Positions 36,780 through 46,663 of a stretch of DNA of 55,629 nt are shown one piece after another. The notes under the pieces are model-generated. The model saw nothing but the letters and a program-made list of their open reading frames with translations. It was not told the DNA's origin and searched no databases. This stretch comes from Verrucomicrobiota bacterium. Its GTDB lineage: Bacteria > Verrucomicrobiota > Verrucomicrobiia > Limisphaerales > JADLHS01. Every line of letters begins with the position of its first letter. Position 1 is the first letter of the stretch. The stretch covers positions 1 to 55,629 of the forward strand of contig JABFSR010000174.1 in the NCBI GenBank assembly GCA_013140495.1, written 5' to 3'. Made by a program: the position numbers and the translations under genes.

Positions 36780-38498
36780 ATGAAAGCACTCATTCCTAAA
36801 CTCATTACTGTGTTGCTTGCCTTGTTCTCTCTGAATGCCTTTGCCGCGACGACGCGCTACGTGGATTTGAACAGCCCAAGCCCCACGCCGCCTTATACCA
36901 ATTGGTCAACTGCTGCGACGAACATTCAGGATGCGATTGATGTCGCTGTAACGGGTGATCTCGTTCTGGTGACGAACGGGATTTACAAAACTGGTGGCAG
37001 GGCCGTGTTCGGCACAATGACCAATCGTGTCTCAGTCGACAAACCAGTAACGGTACAGAGCGTCAATGGCCCGCAATTTACGCTGATTCACGGTCGCCAG
37101 GTACCCGGCACGACAATCGGCAACGGATCAATCCGGTGCGCCTACCTCACGAATGGCGCGAGCATTTCCGGCTTTACCTTGACGAATGGAGCTACGCGCA
37201 GTGTTTTCGAAGGCTCGTCGAGCCCTAGAGAATCGAGCGGCGGCGGGATCTGGTGCGAGCCACTGGAGGTTCTGATTTCAAATTGTGTCGTGGTCGCTAA
37301 CTCTGCGAACCAGCGGGGTGGCGGTGTTTACCGAGGCATCCTGTACGGTTGCGTTCTTTCCAAGAACAGTGTCAAGGATGCCTTTACCGCTTTCGGTGGT
37401 GGAGCACACTCTAGCACCTTGATCAACTGCATGATTGTCGGCAACTCGTCAGCTCTGGATGCTGGTGGGGCTATGAGCAGCACACTAACCAATTGCGTTC
37501 TGACAGGCAACTCGGCTGCTGAGGATGCTGGTGGCGCATTACAGAGCACGCTGAACAATTGCATATTAAGCAACAATTTTGCTGGCTTCTCGGGGGGCGG
37601 AACAATGTATGGCAACTTGTACAACTGCATCTTTGCTAGGAATTCCGCCGGTTACGATGGTGGTGGGGCGGCTTACAGCGGAAGCGTCACGTCGGAATCA
37701 ATAAATAACTGCGTCTTCATTTCCAACTCCTCCACCAACTATGGCGGAGGAGCGTATTCATGCACACTCAACAATTGTACTCTTACGGGCAACGCGGCTG
37801 GCTCTCAGGGAGGCGGCATGATGGATTGCAGTGCCAACAACAGCATCGTTTACTTCAATTATGCACCGATTGGGTCAAATTACTTCTACAATTTTGAAGG
37901 TTATCCGATCAATTATGGATGCACTGCACCTCAACCTGACGTCGGCGTGGGCAGTGTTATGAACACACCGATCTTCGTGAATTTCGCCGCCGACAATCTT
38001 CATTTGACATCCAACTCACCTTGCATCAACAGCGGATTCAATGGGAATGTTTCGAGTGATATTGACTTGGATGGCAATCCTCGCATCGCGGGAGGCACGG
38101 TAGACATTGGTGCGTATGAGTTCACATCACCATCTTCATTGCTTTCCTATGCCTGGGCACAAAAATACGGAGTGCCTACGGATGGCACTGCGGACTTCAC
38201 AGACCCCGACGGCGACGGCGCCAGCAACTGGCATGAATCTCATGCAGACACGACTCCAACCAATGATCTGTCGGTTTTGAGAATGCTAAACGCCACGAAC
38301 AGTCTGAGCGGCAAGACGGTGACGTGGCAAAGTGTTTCCACACGCAACTATTGGTTGGAGCGCGCGACCAATCTGGGCATCGCTTCGCCATTTCAAACCA
38401 TCGCCACGAACATTGTGGGAGTTGCCGGTCTGAAGACTTTCACAGACACAAGCGCGACCAATGGCGGGCCTTACTTCTATCGCGTGGGTGTGCAATGA
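36780..38498 (+). CDS. Secreted right-handed beta-helix protein (choice-of-anchor Q type)
   Basis: A 572-residue protein with a signal peptide ([20 protein letters not shown]). Between about residues 160 and 370 some eight units of 22-28 residues each carry an NC and a GGG (for example [36 protein letters not shown]), the ladder of a parallel beta-helix. The segment [19 protein letters not shown] then matches the choice-of-anchor Q ending. A thrombospondin-3-like calcium segment ([14 protein letters not shown]) and a tail ([18 protein letters not shown]) follow. Surface adhesion or glycan binding is inferred from the fold. Codon use looks slightly more AT-rich than its neighbours. Confidence 0.78.
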   Translation: MKALIPKLITVLLALFSLNAFAATTRYVDLNSPSPTPPYTNWSTAATNIQDAIDVAVTGDLVLVTNGIYKTGGRAVFGTMTNRVSVDKPVTVQSVNGPQFTLIHGRQVPGTTIGNGSIRCAYLTNGASISGFTLTNGATRSVFEGSSSPRESSGGGIWCEPLEVLISNCVVVANSANQRGGGVYRGILYGCVLSKNSVKDAFTAFGGGAHSSTLINCMIVGNSSALDAGGAMSSTLTNCVLTGNSAAEDAGGALQSTLNNCILSNNFAGFSGGGTMYGNLYNCIFARNSAGYDGGGAAYSGSVTSESINNCVFISNSSTNYGGGAYSCTLNNCTLTGNAAGSQGGGMMDCSANNSIVYFNYAPIGSNYFYNFEGYPINYGCTAPQPDVGVGSVMNTPIFVNFAADNLHLTSNSPCINSGFNGNVSSDIDLDGNPRIAGGTVDIGAYEFTSPSSLLSYAWAQKYGVPTDGTADFTDPDGDGASNWHESHADTTPTNDLSVLRMLNATNSLSGKTVTWQSVSTRNYWLERATNLGIASPFQTIATNIVGVAGLKTFTDTSATNGGPYFYRVGVQ

Positions 38499-38656
38499 GA
38501 GATTGTGTTTAGCAGTGGGGAGGCTTCCTTGGGTGCGCCTGCTCAGGGGAGCTTTGAGGTGCAAACCTGATTTCACGGAACTTGCGACAACTTGATCGCT
38601 CACGGAATCTTCTAGGAATCCAGATGCGGTTACTCCACACTTTCTGCCTTCGATTT

Positions 38657-39940
38657 ATGGATTTGAAATTACCAAAACTCGGCGAGGGCGCAGATTCTGG
38701 CGTTGTGGTGGGCGTGTTCGTGAATGAAGGCGACACGGTCACAAAGGACCAGACCATCATCGAGATTGAGAACGAAAAAGCTGTGGCGGCCATTCCGTCC
38801 ACGGCGGGCGGCGTCGTGGTCAAGGTCCACGTCAAAGCAGGCGACAAGATCAGCGTGGGCCAAAATCTCGTAACGTTGTCCGGTGGCGGTGCGGCGACAG
38901 TGCCGTCTGCTGTTGCGGCAAAACCCGCCGCTGTGAAACGCTCTGCTCCCGAACCTGAAGACGAGATCGAGGAGAGCGCGGAGGTTGTGGAAGAGGATTC
39001 TTCCCAAACTGCTGGTGTGCCTGTTGCATCGCCTTCGCTGCGGCGTTGGGCGCGCGAGCTGGGCATCAACCTTGGCAAGATACGTGGCAGTGGTGCAGGT
39101 GGTCGCATTGAGATCGGCGATGTGAGGAATTACATAGCGCGGTTGCAGGCTTCCGCTGCGAAAGCCAAGGCTGTTCCGGCAGGAGTTTCAAGCGCTCCGG
39201 CAAAAGCGGTGGTTGAGCAGATTGATTTTTCAAAGTGGGGTCCGATCACCAAAAAATCCATCACGCCACTGCGACAGGTCATCGCCCGGCGCATGTTGGA
39301 AAACTGGAATGCCATTCCGCACGTCACGCAGTTTGATGACGCGGATTTCACCAAGCTCAATGAGCTGCGCAAGAAATACGCCGCCGCCTACGAAGCCAAG
39401 GGCAGCAAACTCACGCTCACGCCGCTGGTCTTGAAGGCCGTGGCCGCGACGTTGAAGAAGCATCCGATCTTCAACTCCAGCCTCGATGAAGTGGCGAACG
39501 AGATTGTTCTCAAGGATTACATCCACCTCGGCATTGCAGTGGACACGGACGCGGGCTTGATCGTTCCTGTCATCCGCGATGTGGACAAGAAGAGCGTGCT
39601 TGATCTCGCCAAAGAACTCGAAGTGCTCGCGCAAAAAGCCCGCGACCGCAAGGTCAGTGGCGACGATCTCAAGGGCGGCACGTTCACGATCTCGAACCAG
39701 GGCGCCATCGGCGGCGCGCACTTCACGCCTATCGTCAACAAGCCGGAAGTCGCCATCCTCGGCCTCGGTCGCGGCGCAATGACGCCCGTAGTTCGCGACG
39801 GCAAAGTCGAGGTTCGCATGATGACGCCCATCGCGTTGTCGTATGACCATCGAGTGATTGATGGTGGTGCGGCGGCGCGGTTCACGGTGGACTTGCTCGC
39901 GGCGTTGCAGGACTTCAGCGAGGACGCCGTGAAACTTTGA
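38657..39940 (+). CDS. aceF: Pyruvate dehydrogenase E2, dihydrolipoamide acetyltransferase
   Basis: A 427-residue E2. Residues 1-76 form one lipoyl domain with lipoyl-Lys41 in IEIENEKAVAAIPS. The next about 60 residues are an Ala/Pro/Glu-rich linker. A peripheral-subunit-binding domain follows (ASPSLRRWARELGINLGKI, then RGSGAGGRIEIGDV). The catalytic domain ends with SYDHRVIDGGAA, the DHRxxDG active site. The acetyl group is passed from E1 via lipoyl-Lys to CoA. The frame is open from 38582, but ATG 38657 starts directly at the lipoyl domain. It is separated from the E3 gene by a four-helix-bundle gene, unusual for this operon, and E1 is about 34 kb upstream. Confidence 0.95.
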   Translation: MDLKLPKLGEGADSGVVVGVFVNEGDTVTKDQTIIEIENEKAVAAIPSTAGGVVVKVHVKAGDKISVGQNLVTLSGGGAATVPSAVAAKPAAVKRSAPEPEDEIEESAEVVEEDSSQTAGVPVASPSLRRWARELGINLGKIRGSGAGGRIEIGDVRNYIARLQASAAKAKAVPAGVSSAPAKAVVEQIDFSKWGPITKKSITPLRQVIARRMLENWNAIPHVTQFDDADFTKLNELRKKYAAAYEAKGSKLTLTPLVLKAVAATLKKHPIFNSSLDEVANEIVLKDYIHLGIAVDTDAGLIVPVIRDVDKKSVLDLAKELEVLAQKARDRKVSGDDLKGGTFTISNQGAIGGAHFTPIVNKPEVAILGLGRGAMTPVVRDGKVEVRMMTPIALSYDHRVIDGGAAARFTVDLLAALQDFSEDAVKL

Positions 39941-39967
39941 CGGAGTGACGGAGTTTTGGAGTGATGG
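39938..39967. repeat. Left arm of inverted repeat flanking the four-helix-bundle gene
   Basis: Starts at the aceF stop codon and reads CGGAGTGACGGAGTTTTGGA followed by GTGATGG. The matching right arm is at 40428-40456. After reverse-complementing the right arm, GGAGTGAxGGAGTxTTGGAGT is shared. The two arms bracket the gene at 39971-40432. Confidence 0.75.
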
Positions 39968-39970
39968 AAT

Positions 39971-40432
39971 ATGGAAGTAAGCTATCGCAACAAGAATCGT
40001 GGCTATCAGCAACTGCGCGTTTGGCAGGATGCGGTTGATTTCTACGTCGGCTGTTGTCGGGTATTCCGCCAATTTCCGTACGAACTCAAACGCGTCGCTT
40101 CGCAAGGCATTGCGTCCGCCGATTCCGTGCATCGCAACATAGCGAAGGGCTATTGTCGCCGTGGAATTCGGGAGTATCTGCAATCTCTCAATTACGCGCT
40201 TGGCTCACTCGGAGAAAGCGTCTCCGGACTGATTGCGTGCCGGAAAGCAGAACAGATTTCCGAAGAACATTTCAAACCGTTGAATGATCTCGCTTACAAA
40301 CTTGAGAACGGACTCCTAAAACTCGTCGAAAGTCTTGAGCGCAAAGAAATGCAGGGCGACTGGATAGATCATCTCATCCTCAAGGAAAGCAACGCCACCT
40401 ACGGTGCTACACCATCCAAACGCAAGACATAA
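39971..40432 (+). CDS. Four-helix-bundle protein (S23/TIGR02436 family)
   Basis: A 153-residue helical protein. The signature YQQLRVWQDAVDFYVGCCRV opens the family, followed by FPYELKRVASQGIASADSVH, then RNIAKGYCRRGIREYLQSLN and ALGSLGE, the usual run of S23-type four-helix bundles first seen in intervening sequences of 23S rRNA genes and widely scattered as stand-alone genes in environmental bacteria. It has no known enzymatic role. It lies inside a matching inverted repeat between aceF and lpd, where a gene is not expected, so it may be an inserted mobile unit. Confidence 0.85.
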   Translation: MEVSYRNKNRGYQQLRVWQDAVDFYVGCCRVFRQFPYELKRVASQGIASADSVHRNIAKGYCRRGIREYLQSLNYALGSLGESVSGLIACRKAEQISEEHFKPLNDLAYKLENGLLKLVESLERKEMQGDWIDHLILKESNATYGATPSKRKT

Positions 40433-40456
40433 CTCCAATACTCCATCACTCCATTA
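40428..40456. repeat. Right arm of inverted repeat flanking the four-helix-bundle gene
   Basis: Reads ACTCCAATACTCCATCACTC followed by CATTA, the inverted counterpart of 39938-39967. It begins within the last codons of the four-helix-bundle gene and ends 5 bases before the lpd start codon at 40462. Confidence 0.75.
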
Positions 40457-40461
40457 TTTCC

Positions 40462-41883
40462 ATGGAACCTATCAAAACTGAAATCGTAGTTGTTGGCGCT
40501 GGACCCGGGGGATACGCAGCGGCGTTTTACGCGGCGGACCTTGGGAAGAAAGTCATTCTCATCGAGCGCGACAAACGCCTTGGCGGCGTGTGCTTGAACC
40601 GTGGTTGCATTCCTTCAAAGGCCTTGCTCCACGCAACGCACCAGATCACGGCTGCGAAGGAATCCGAACATCGAGGTGTCACATTTGCAGCGCCGACGGT
40701 TGATCTTGCCAAGATGCGCGCGTGGAAGGAGGGCATACTCACCAAGCTCGGCGGCGGCATCGCGCAACTTGCGAAGATGCGCAACGTCACGGTGATTCAG
40801 GGCAAGGCCTACTTCGAAGGCTCGCAGACTTTACGCGTGGAAAATGAACAGGGGCAGCAGTTCGTCAATTATGATACGGCCATCGTCGCAGTCGGCTCAT
40901 TGCCCGCGATGCCCAAGGCATTCGATCTTGGCAATCCTCGTGTTATGACATCCTCCGAGGCTCTGGACATTGAGGATGTGCCGGAGAACTTGCTCATCGT
41001 CGGCGGTGGCTATATCGGCATGGAAATGGGAACCGTGTATGCCGCGCTTGGCAGCAAAATCACGGTGGTTGAAGCACTCGACAACATTCTTGCGGGTGCT
41101 GATCCCGATCTCGCGCGTCCTGTGGTGATGGCAGCGAAGAAGGCGTTCAAGGAAATCCGGCTCAAGGCAAAGGTCTTGAAAATGTCCTCCGCTGGGAAGC
41201 AGATCAAAGTGGAGATTGAGTTTGAAGGCAAGAAGGTTGAAGAACTTTACGACCGGGTTTTGGTTTCCGTGGGTCGCGCAGCCAACAGCAACGATCTTGG
41301 GCTGGAAAACACCAAGGTTACGCTCGACGAAAAAGGTTTCATCAAAATCAACGCGCAGCAACAGACCAGTGACCCGCACATTTACGCCATCGGCGACATC
41401 GCGGGCGGCATCATGCTGGCGCACAAGGCGCACAAGGAAGGTCGCATCGCGGTGGAAACAATTGCCGGTCAAACCAGCAGTTCGGAGAACGTAGTGATTC
41501 CTGCCGTGGTGTTCACTGATCCGGAACTGGCCTGGTGCGGATTGACCGAAGCTGAGGCCAAGGCTAAGGGAATCGCACATGAAGTCGTGAAGTTTCCATG
41601 GGCGGCTTCTGGTCGTGCCTTGTCGTTTGACCGTACCGACGGAGTGACGAAGATGATCATTGATCCCGAGAGCGAACGAGTATTGGGCGTCGGCATCTGT
41701 GGCGCAGGCGCAGGCGAACTGATCGCCGAAGCGACGCTGGCCATCGAGATGGGTGCGACAGCAGAAGACATCGCGCTCACGGTACATCCGCATCCGACGT
41801 TGTCCGAGACGTTGATGGAGTGCGCCGAGGCGTTTTACGGACATGCCACGCACACGATTGCAAAGAAGCGTCACCAAACTTGA
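40462..41883 (+). CDS. lpdA: Dihydrolipoyl dehydrogenase (E3)
   Basis: A 473-residue flavoprotein disulfide reductase. FAD motif VVVGAGPGGYAAAFYAADLG (9-28), redox-active disulfide C44/C49 in CLNRGCIPSK (the usual CLNVGC has Arg for Val here), NAD motif LIVGGGYIGMEMG, the second FAD site HIYAIGDIAGGIMLAHKAHK and the base His in HPHPTLSETLMECAEAF. It reoxidises dihydrolipoyl-E2. The position directly after the E2 gene, although separated by an inserted gene, identifies it as the PDH E3; it may also serve other 2-oxoacid complexes and glycine cleavage. Confidence 0.96.
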   Translation: MEPIKTEIVVVGAGPGGYAAAFYAADLGKKVILIERDKRLGGVCLNRGCIPSKALLHATHQITAAKESEHRGVTFAAPTVDLAKMRAWKEGILTKLGGGIAQLAKMRNVTVIQGKAYFEGSQTLRVENEQGQQFVNYDTAIVAVGSLPAMPKAFDLGNPRVMTSSEALDIEDVPENLLIVGGGYIGMEMGTVYAALGSKITVVEALDNILAGADPDLARPVVMAAKKAFKEIRLKAKVLKMSSAGKQIKVEIEFEGKKVEELYDRVLVSVGRAANSNDLGLENTKVTLDEKGFIKINAQQQTSDPHIYAIGDIAGGIMLAHKAHKEGRIAVETIAGQTSSSENVVIPAVVFTDPELAWCGLTEAEAKAKGIAHEVVKFPWAASGRALSFDRTDGVTKMIIDPESERVLGVGICGAGAGELIAEATLAIEMGATAEDIALTVHPHPTLSETLMECAEAFYGHATHTIAKKRHQT

Positions 41884-41947
41884 CTTCGTTATTGAATCCC
41901 GAAATTTGGTCGGTAGTATCTTCGCGGGCTTGGTTCTAAATTTCGGT

Positions 41948-42025
41948 CGGGGCGTAGCGTAGTCCGGCTAGCGCGCTTGCTTGGGGTGCAAGAGGTCGGG
42001 AGTTCAAATCTCCCCGCCCCGACCA
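41948..42025 (+). tRNA. tRNA-Pro (anticodon GGG)
   Basis: A cloverleaf can be folded by eye. Acceptor stem CGGGGCG (41948-41954) pairs with CGCCCCG (42015-42021), followed by A and an encoded CCA (42023-42025). The anticodon arm is CTTGC-TTGGGGT-GCAAG, giving anticodon GGG. The T-arm reads GGGAGTTCAAATCTCCC. It is 64 bases after the lpd stop, with a short T-run following. Confidence 0.95.
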
Positions 42026-42188
42026 GTTTTTTCTTACTTCTTCCTCGAATGCTCATCGTGGTTGCCGGGTGATTTTCTCCACTTGATTCCCTTCTGTTGT
42101 CCATGACCGACGGAAATACAAGGTCATTAAAGCGTGTCGCTCCCAAAAAAAACTTGTGTGCAGGGGCGGACAAGCGTAAAACGCCGCC

Positions 42189-43625
42189 ATGAAATCTAAA
42201 AATCGCCCCATCGAATCCCAATCAGGCTTCACTCGCCGTCAATTTCTTTACACCACCGCCTTTGCCGGCGCTGCGGCATTGACCGGTTGCGCCACGGCAG
42301 GTCCCCGTCAACTTTCGGCAGGTGACAAGCTGAACATAGGTGTTGTTGGCGCCGGCGGTAAGGGGTCGAGCGATACCGATCATTGCTCTGACGAGAACAT
42401 CGTTGCGCTTTGCGACATTGATACCGCCACGCTTGCGAAACGGAAGGAGAAATATCCGAACGCTCGTATTTACCAGGACTGGCGTGAAATGCTCAAGAAG
42501 GAGAAGACGCTTGATGCTGTCATCGTTGCCACGCCCGATCACATGCACGCGATGGTGGCTGCGACGGCGATACGGATGGGCAAACATGTCTATTGCCAGA
42601 AACCTTTGGTGCAAACCGTTTACGAAGCCCGCCTGCTGCGCAAGCTCGCCAAGGAACACGGGGTTGTCACGCAAATGGGAAATCAAGGCAGCGCGGAAGA
42701 TGGATTGCGTCGCGCTGTCGAGGTCGTTCAGGCTGGTGTGATCGGCCCGGTTCGCGAAGTTCATGTCTGGAGCAATCGTCCGGTCTGGCCGCAGGGACAG
42801 GATCGTCCGGCGGGATCAGATCCAGTGCCGGCAACTTTGAATTGGGACGGCTGGCTCGGACCGGCGCAATTCCGTCCTTTCAAGGCAGGTGTCTATCACA
42901 CCTTTAACTGGCGCGGTTGGCAGGATTTCGGGACCGGTGCTCTCGGCGACATGGCCTGTCACACCGCCAACATGCCGTTTCGCGCTCTCAAGCTGGGTTA
43001 TCCTACAGAAATCGAGGCGACTTCTTCCGGGATCAACAACGAAACCTACCCGCTCAAATCAAAAATCCGTTTCCAATTTCCGGCGCGTGAGAATCTGGTG
43101 CCGGTTACGTTCTGGTGGTATGACGGCGGCAATCCCAAGCCCGGCGATCCGTTCCGCCACGACGGCAACAACAAGCCGCCCGGCGAAGTTACCGCGGAAG
43201 TGGAAGCCATGATGGGATCAGTGCCCGGCAGCGGTTGCATTCTCGTTGGCGACAACGGCAAAATCTTTTCGCCTGACGATTACGGCGCAAACTTCTTTAT
43301 CAAGCTCAAGAGCGACAAGGAATTTGTCCCGAGTAAAAACAGCGATGCCGTCAAAGCTGTTCCCCAGACCATCCCGCGTAATGCATTCACGGGCGACACG
43401 GACAAACGTCATCACTTGGAATGGATCGCTGGTTGCAAAGGTGGTCCCAAGCCGTACTCGAACTTTGACATCGCCGCGTATCTCACGGAAATCATCCTGC
43501 TTGGTTGCGTCGCACTGCGCACCGGCAAGAAGCTTGAGTGGGACGGACCGAACATGCGCGCCTTGAACGCACCCGAATCGGCACAGTTCGTCAAACGCAA
43601 CTATCGCAAGGGTTGGGCGATTTAA
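42189..43625 (+). CDS. Exported Gfo/Idh/MocA-family oxidoreductase
   Basis: A 478-residue protein with a twin-arginine signal (TRRQFLYTTAFAG, residues 15-27) and a lipobox LTGC (31-34), so it is exported by Tat and may be lipid-anchored. The NAD-binding motif is NIGVVGAGGKG, followed by the family segments DAVIVATPDHMHAMVA and KHVYCQKPLVQTVYEA (the EKP-like lysine is CQKP here). It resembles the many extracytoplasmic Gfo/Idh/MocA enzymes of Planctomycetes and Verrucomicrobia that act on sugars or polyols. It is followed after 62 bases by a strong terminator, so it is expressed as a single gene. Confidence 0.9.
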   Translation: MKSKNRPIESQSGFTRRQFLYTTAFAGAAALTGCATAGPRQLSAGDKLNIGVVGAGGKGSSDTDHCSDENIVALCDIDTATLAKRKEKYPNARIYQDWREMLKKEKTLDAVIVATPDHMHAMVAATAIRMGKHVYCQKPLVQTVYEARLLRKLAKEHGVVTQMGNQGSAEDGLRRAVEVVQAGVIGPVREVHVWSNRPVWPQGQDRPAGSDPVPATLNWDGWLGPAQFRPFKAGVYHTFNWRGWQDFGTGALGDMACHTANMPFRALKLGYPTEIEATSSGINNETYPLKSKIRFQFPARENLVPVTFWWYDGGNPKPGDPFRHDGNNKPPGEVTAEVEAMMGSVPGSGCILVGDNGKIFSPDDYGANFFIKLKSDKEFVPSKNSDAVKAVPQTIPRNAFTGDTDKRHHLEWIAGCKGGPKPYSNFDIAAYLTEIILLGCVALRTGKKLEWDGPNMRALNAPESAQFVKRNYRKGWAI

Positions 43626-43687
43626 GCCCTCCCGCTGATGCTGGGCTGCGTTATGTTATCGAGCAGTTCAGACGATGAACCTTAACC

Positions 43688-43724
43688 AAGGGGATCAAGA
43701 CAAACTCTTGATCCCCTTTTTCTT
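43688..43724 (+). terminator. Intrinsic terminator
   Basis: A perfect 13-bp stem, AAGGGGATCAAGA (43688-43700) and TCTTGATCCCCTT (43706-43718), with a 5-base loop (CAAAC) and a T-rich tract (TTTTTCTTT) on the 3' side. It ends the Gfo/Idh/MocA transcript, before the DUF1080 gene. Confidence 0.92.
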
Positions 43725-43767
43725 TAACGCCTCGATTGGCGGACGAAAACTCAACTGAAACAGGATT

Positions 43768-45177
43768 ATGAAATACCTCACCCAACTCAGATCGTTCGTT
43801 CTCGCATCTGCTGCTTGCGCATTCCTCATCGCAAATGCGGCTGTTCCTGCAGATGAAGATTTCAAACCCATCTTCGATGGTCACACACTTGCTGGCTGGC
43901 TTGGACAGGACATGTCATTTTGGTCAATAGAAGATGGTGCGATCACAGGCAACATTTCCAAGGAGCACTCTCCCAAGTTAAATCAATACCTCGTCTGGCA
44001 GGGCGGGCCGCTTGATGACTTTGAATTAAAACTAACTTTTCGCCTGCGCAGCACGAATTCGCCGTCGGTGAATGGCGGCTTCCAGTTCCGCAGCCGCCGC
44101 CTTCCCAACGGTGACGTCGCGGGTTATCAGGTGGACAACAACTACAAACAGCCATGGAAAGCCAGGCTTTACGATGAATTCGGACGTCACGATCTTGCGT
44201 TGCAAGGCGAGCGAACAGTTTTCGACATCGAGGGCAACAAACACACCGAGAAGATGACGCTCGAACCGGGTGCCGATGATTTTCGGTTGGACGAGTGGCA
44301 CGAGTATCATCTCATCGCTCAGGGACGAAGGCTCTCGCTGCGGGTCAACGGCAAGCTCATCGCTGAAGTTACAGACAATGACGATGACAGCTTCGAGCCG
44401 CTGGGTCTTCTCGCGATGCAGCTTCACACAGGCCCGCCGATGAAGGCGCAATTCAAGAACATCCAGCTCAAGCGACTTGTTCCTGACCGCAAGCCCGACG
44501 CCCGGGAGATGTTGCTTGCCGACGCCGCGCTATCCTGGCAACTCGGCGAACGTCTCAACGCCCACCAGCCTCCGCTTAAGGCCATTGGCAAGATTACGCC
44601 CGGTCTGCCCGCCGAAGGGCAGGGGGCACACACCGGCGCGAAGGTTGCCAGACTTGAAGCTGCTTATTTCGATCTTCAGAAGGATTTGAACCAGCCAAAG
44701 CTCTGGAGGATTCCTGGCAGTGCGCTCACCGTTTATCTTCGCGCACGGATGCCGGATGGTTCGTGGAACTCAGCCTTGATCGCAAAGCGCGGTAACCACG
44801 ACGTCGTCAACTTTTGCATGTTCAGCACGGACCTGAAGGAAACGCCCGGGCCGGACATCGGCTTTGAGGTTCACACTGACAAAGGCTTCGTAGCGGTGAG
44901 CTTTCCGGTGTCGAAGGTGGAAGCCACGGGCTGGCTTGATCTCGTAGGTCGTTACGATGGAAAAGCCATCGCGCTGCTTTGCAACGGCCGCGTCATGGAT
45001 GAGAAGCCTTGGTCTGGCGAACTGACTTCGAACAATGAACTCATACTCATCGGCGCAGAAACTCATGACGGCGAGCCAAAACGATTCTTCACCGGCGAAA
45101 TGGAAGAGGCGGCGATCTGGCCGAGGGCTCTAACTCAAATCGAACTTGGGATGTTGATGTCCACACCCGCGAAATGA
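43768..45177 (+). CDS. Secreted DUF1080 (3-keto-disaccharide hydrolase-like) protein with LamG-like C-terminus
   Basis: A 469-residue protein with a signal peptide (SFVLASAACAFLIANA). Residues about 30-235 are a DUF1080 domain: FKPIFDGHTLAGWLGQ, SIEDGAITGNIS, FELKLTFRLRS, GGFQFRSR, and later DEWHEYHLIAQGRRLSLRVN. This jelly-roll domain is named for 3-keto-disaccharide hydrolysis. The second half (about 260-465) shows a LamG/concanavalin-like fold ending FTGEMEEAAIWPRALTQIE. Likely extracytoplasmic carbohydrate degradation together with the neighbouring Gfo/Idh/MocA protein, which can make 3-keto sugars (inference). Confidence 0.84.
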   Translation: MKYLTQLRSFVLASAACAFLIANAAVPADEDFKPIFDGHTLAGWLGQDMSFWSIEDGAITGNISKEHSPKLNQYLVWQGGPLDDFELKLTFRLRSTNSPSVNGGFQFRSRRLPNGDVAGYQVDNNYKQPWKARLYDEFGRHDLALQGERTVFDIEGNKHTEKMTLEPGADDFRLDEWHEYHLIAQGRRLSLRVNGKLIAEVTDNDDDSFEPLGLLAMQLHTGPPMKAQFKNIQLKRLVPDRKPDAREMLLADAALSWQLGERLNAHQPPLKAIGKITPGLPAEGQGAHTGAKVARLEAAYFDLQKDLNQPKLWRIPGSALTVYLRARMPDGSWNSALIAKRGNHDVVNFCMFSTDLKETPGPDIGFEVHTDKGFVAVSFPVSKVEATGWLDLVGRYDGKAIALLCNGRVMDEKPWSGELTSNNELILIGAETHDGEPKRFFTGEMEEAAIWPRALTQIELGMLMSTPAK

Positions 45178-45217
45178 TTGTTCGTTGGAGACGCCAATCG
45201 GAGCTGCTCGCATCGCA

Positions 45218-46663
45218 TTACGCCAGCACAGCCTTGACGACATTACCGTGAACATCGGTGAGGCGGTAGTCGCGTCCTTGGTGACGATAGGTGAGTCGCT
45301 CGTGTTCGATGCCGAGGCAGTGCAGGATTGTGGCGTTCAGATCGTGGATGTGAACCGGGTCGCGTACGACGTTGTAGGAGTAATCATCGGTCTCGCCGAG
45401 AACCATTCCGGGTTTGATGCCGCCGCCGGCCATCCAGATCGTGTAACAGCGCGGGTGATGATCACGCCCGTAGTTTGTCTTGGTGAGTTCGCCCTGGCTG
45501 AAAACGGTACGTCCAAATTCGCCGCCCCAGATCACGAGCGTGTCGTCCAGCAGGCCGCGTTGCCGCAGTTCCTGGATCAACCCAGCGGTGGGTTGATCGG
45601 TGTCGTAGCACTGGCTCTTGATGCCTTCCGGCAGTTTGTCGTGTTGATCCCAACCGCGGTGATAAAGCTGGATAAAACGCACGCCGCGCTCGGCGAGCCG
45701 ACGCGCGAGAATGCAATTGGCGGCGTAGGTGCCGGGCTTGCTGGATTCCGGACCGTAAAGCTCGAAGGTAGCTTTTGGTTCTTTGGTGAGATCGGTCAGC
45801 TCCGGCACAGATGCCTGCATGCGATAGGCGAGTTCGTACTGCGCGATGCGCGTCTGAATTTCCGGATCCTGATAATCCTTGAACTTCATCGCGTTCAACT
45901 TCGCCACATCGTCCAACATGGCGCGACGCCGCTCATTCGTGATGCCGGGTGGATTGGAGAGAAACAGCACCGGGTCCTTGCCGGGACTGAATCGCACTCC
46001 CTGGTGTACGGATGGCAAAAAGCCTGCGCTCCACATCCGCTCATGCAACGGTTGCGCGTTAGTCGGTCCGCTGGGCCGCGAGATCATCACGACAAACGCC
46101 GGGAGATTTTGGTTCTCCGTGCCGAGGCCATACGACAACCACGATCCCAACGACGGACGGCCCGCCTGCTGGCTGCCGGTTTGGAGGAAAGTCATCGCGG
46201 GGTCATGGTTGATCGCCTCGGTGCTCAGCGAACGAATGATGCAAAGCTCATCCACAACCTTGGCTGTGTGCGGCAGCAATTCACTCAGCCATACGCCCGC
46301 CTGGCCGTGTTGCTTGAACTCAAAAAGCGACGGCGCAACCGGAAAATTCTTCTGGCCGGACGTCATGCCCGTGAGCCGCTGTCCACCGCGCACCGAATCC
46401 GGCAGTTCGTCCTTGAAGCGATCGCGCAGATGCGGCTTGTAATCGAACAGGTCGAGTTGCGAGGGAGCGCCAGCTTGCGTGAGCCAGATGATGCGTTTGG
46501 CTCGGGGCGCAAAGTGGGGCAGAACCGGCTTGTCTGCTCCGATTGCGCCAGACAAACGCGGATTCAACAGGGATGCCAGAGCCGCCGCACCGATGCCCGT
46601 CGCCGCGCGACCGAGAAAATGCCGCCGCGTCATCTGCATCGGATCGTGAGGTTGGGAATTCAT
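45218..46663 (-). CDS. DUF1501 protein, Tat-exported
   Basis: A 481-residue protein of the alkaline-phosphatase-like DUF1501 family, typical of Planctomycetes and Verrucomicrobia, where it is normally paired with a DUF1549/DUF1553 gene. The twin-arginine signal is [19 protein letters not shown] (from residue 11). Family strings include [63 protein letters not shown], and [19 protein letters not shown]. Its start overlaps the stop of the upstream hypothetical gene by 4 bases. A 529-residue frame on the opposite strand is a shadow of this gene. Confidence 0.9.
   Translation of the reverse strand: MNSQPHDPMQMTRRHFLGRAATGIGAAALASLLNPRLSGAIGADKPVLPHFAPRAKRIIWLTQAGAPSQLDLFDYKPHLRDRFKDELPDSVRGGQRLTGMTSGQKNFPVAPSLFEFKQHGQAGVWLSELLPHTAKVVDELCIIRSLSTEAINHDPAMTFLQTGSQQAGRPSLGSWLSYGLGTENQNLPAFVVMISRPSGPTNAQPLHERMWSAGFLPSVHQGVRFSPGKDPVLFLSNPPGITNERRRAMLDDVAKLNAMKFKDYQDPEIQTRIAQYELAYRMQASVPELTDLTKEPKATFELYGPESSKPGTYAANCILARRLAERGVRFIQLYHRGWDQHDKLPEGIKSQCYDTDQPTAGLIQELRQRGLLDDTLVIWGGEFGRTVFSQGELTKTNYGRDHHPRCYTIWMAGGGIKPGMVLGETDDYSYNVVRDPVHIHDLNATILHCLGIEHERLTYRHQGRDYRLTDVHGNVVKAVLA

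Noticed and set aside
41948..42025. tRNA-Pro as an integration site for a genomic island
   Set aside because: No integrase gene and no direct repeat of the tRNA 3' end was seen downstream.
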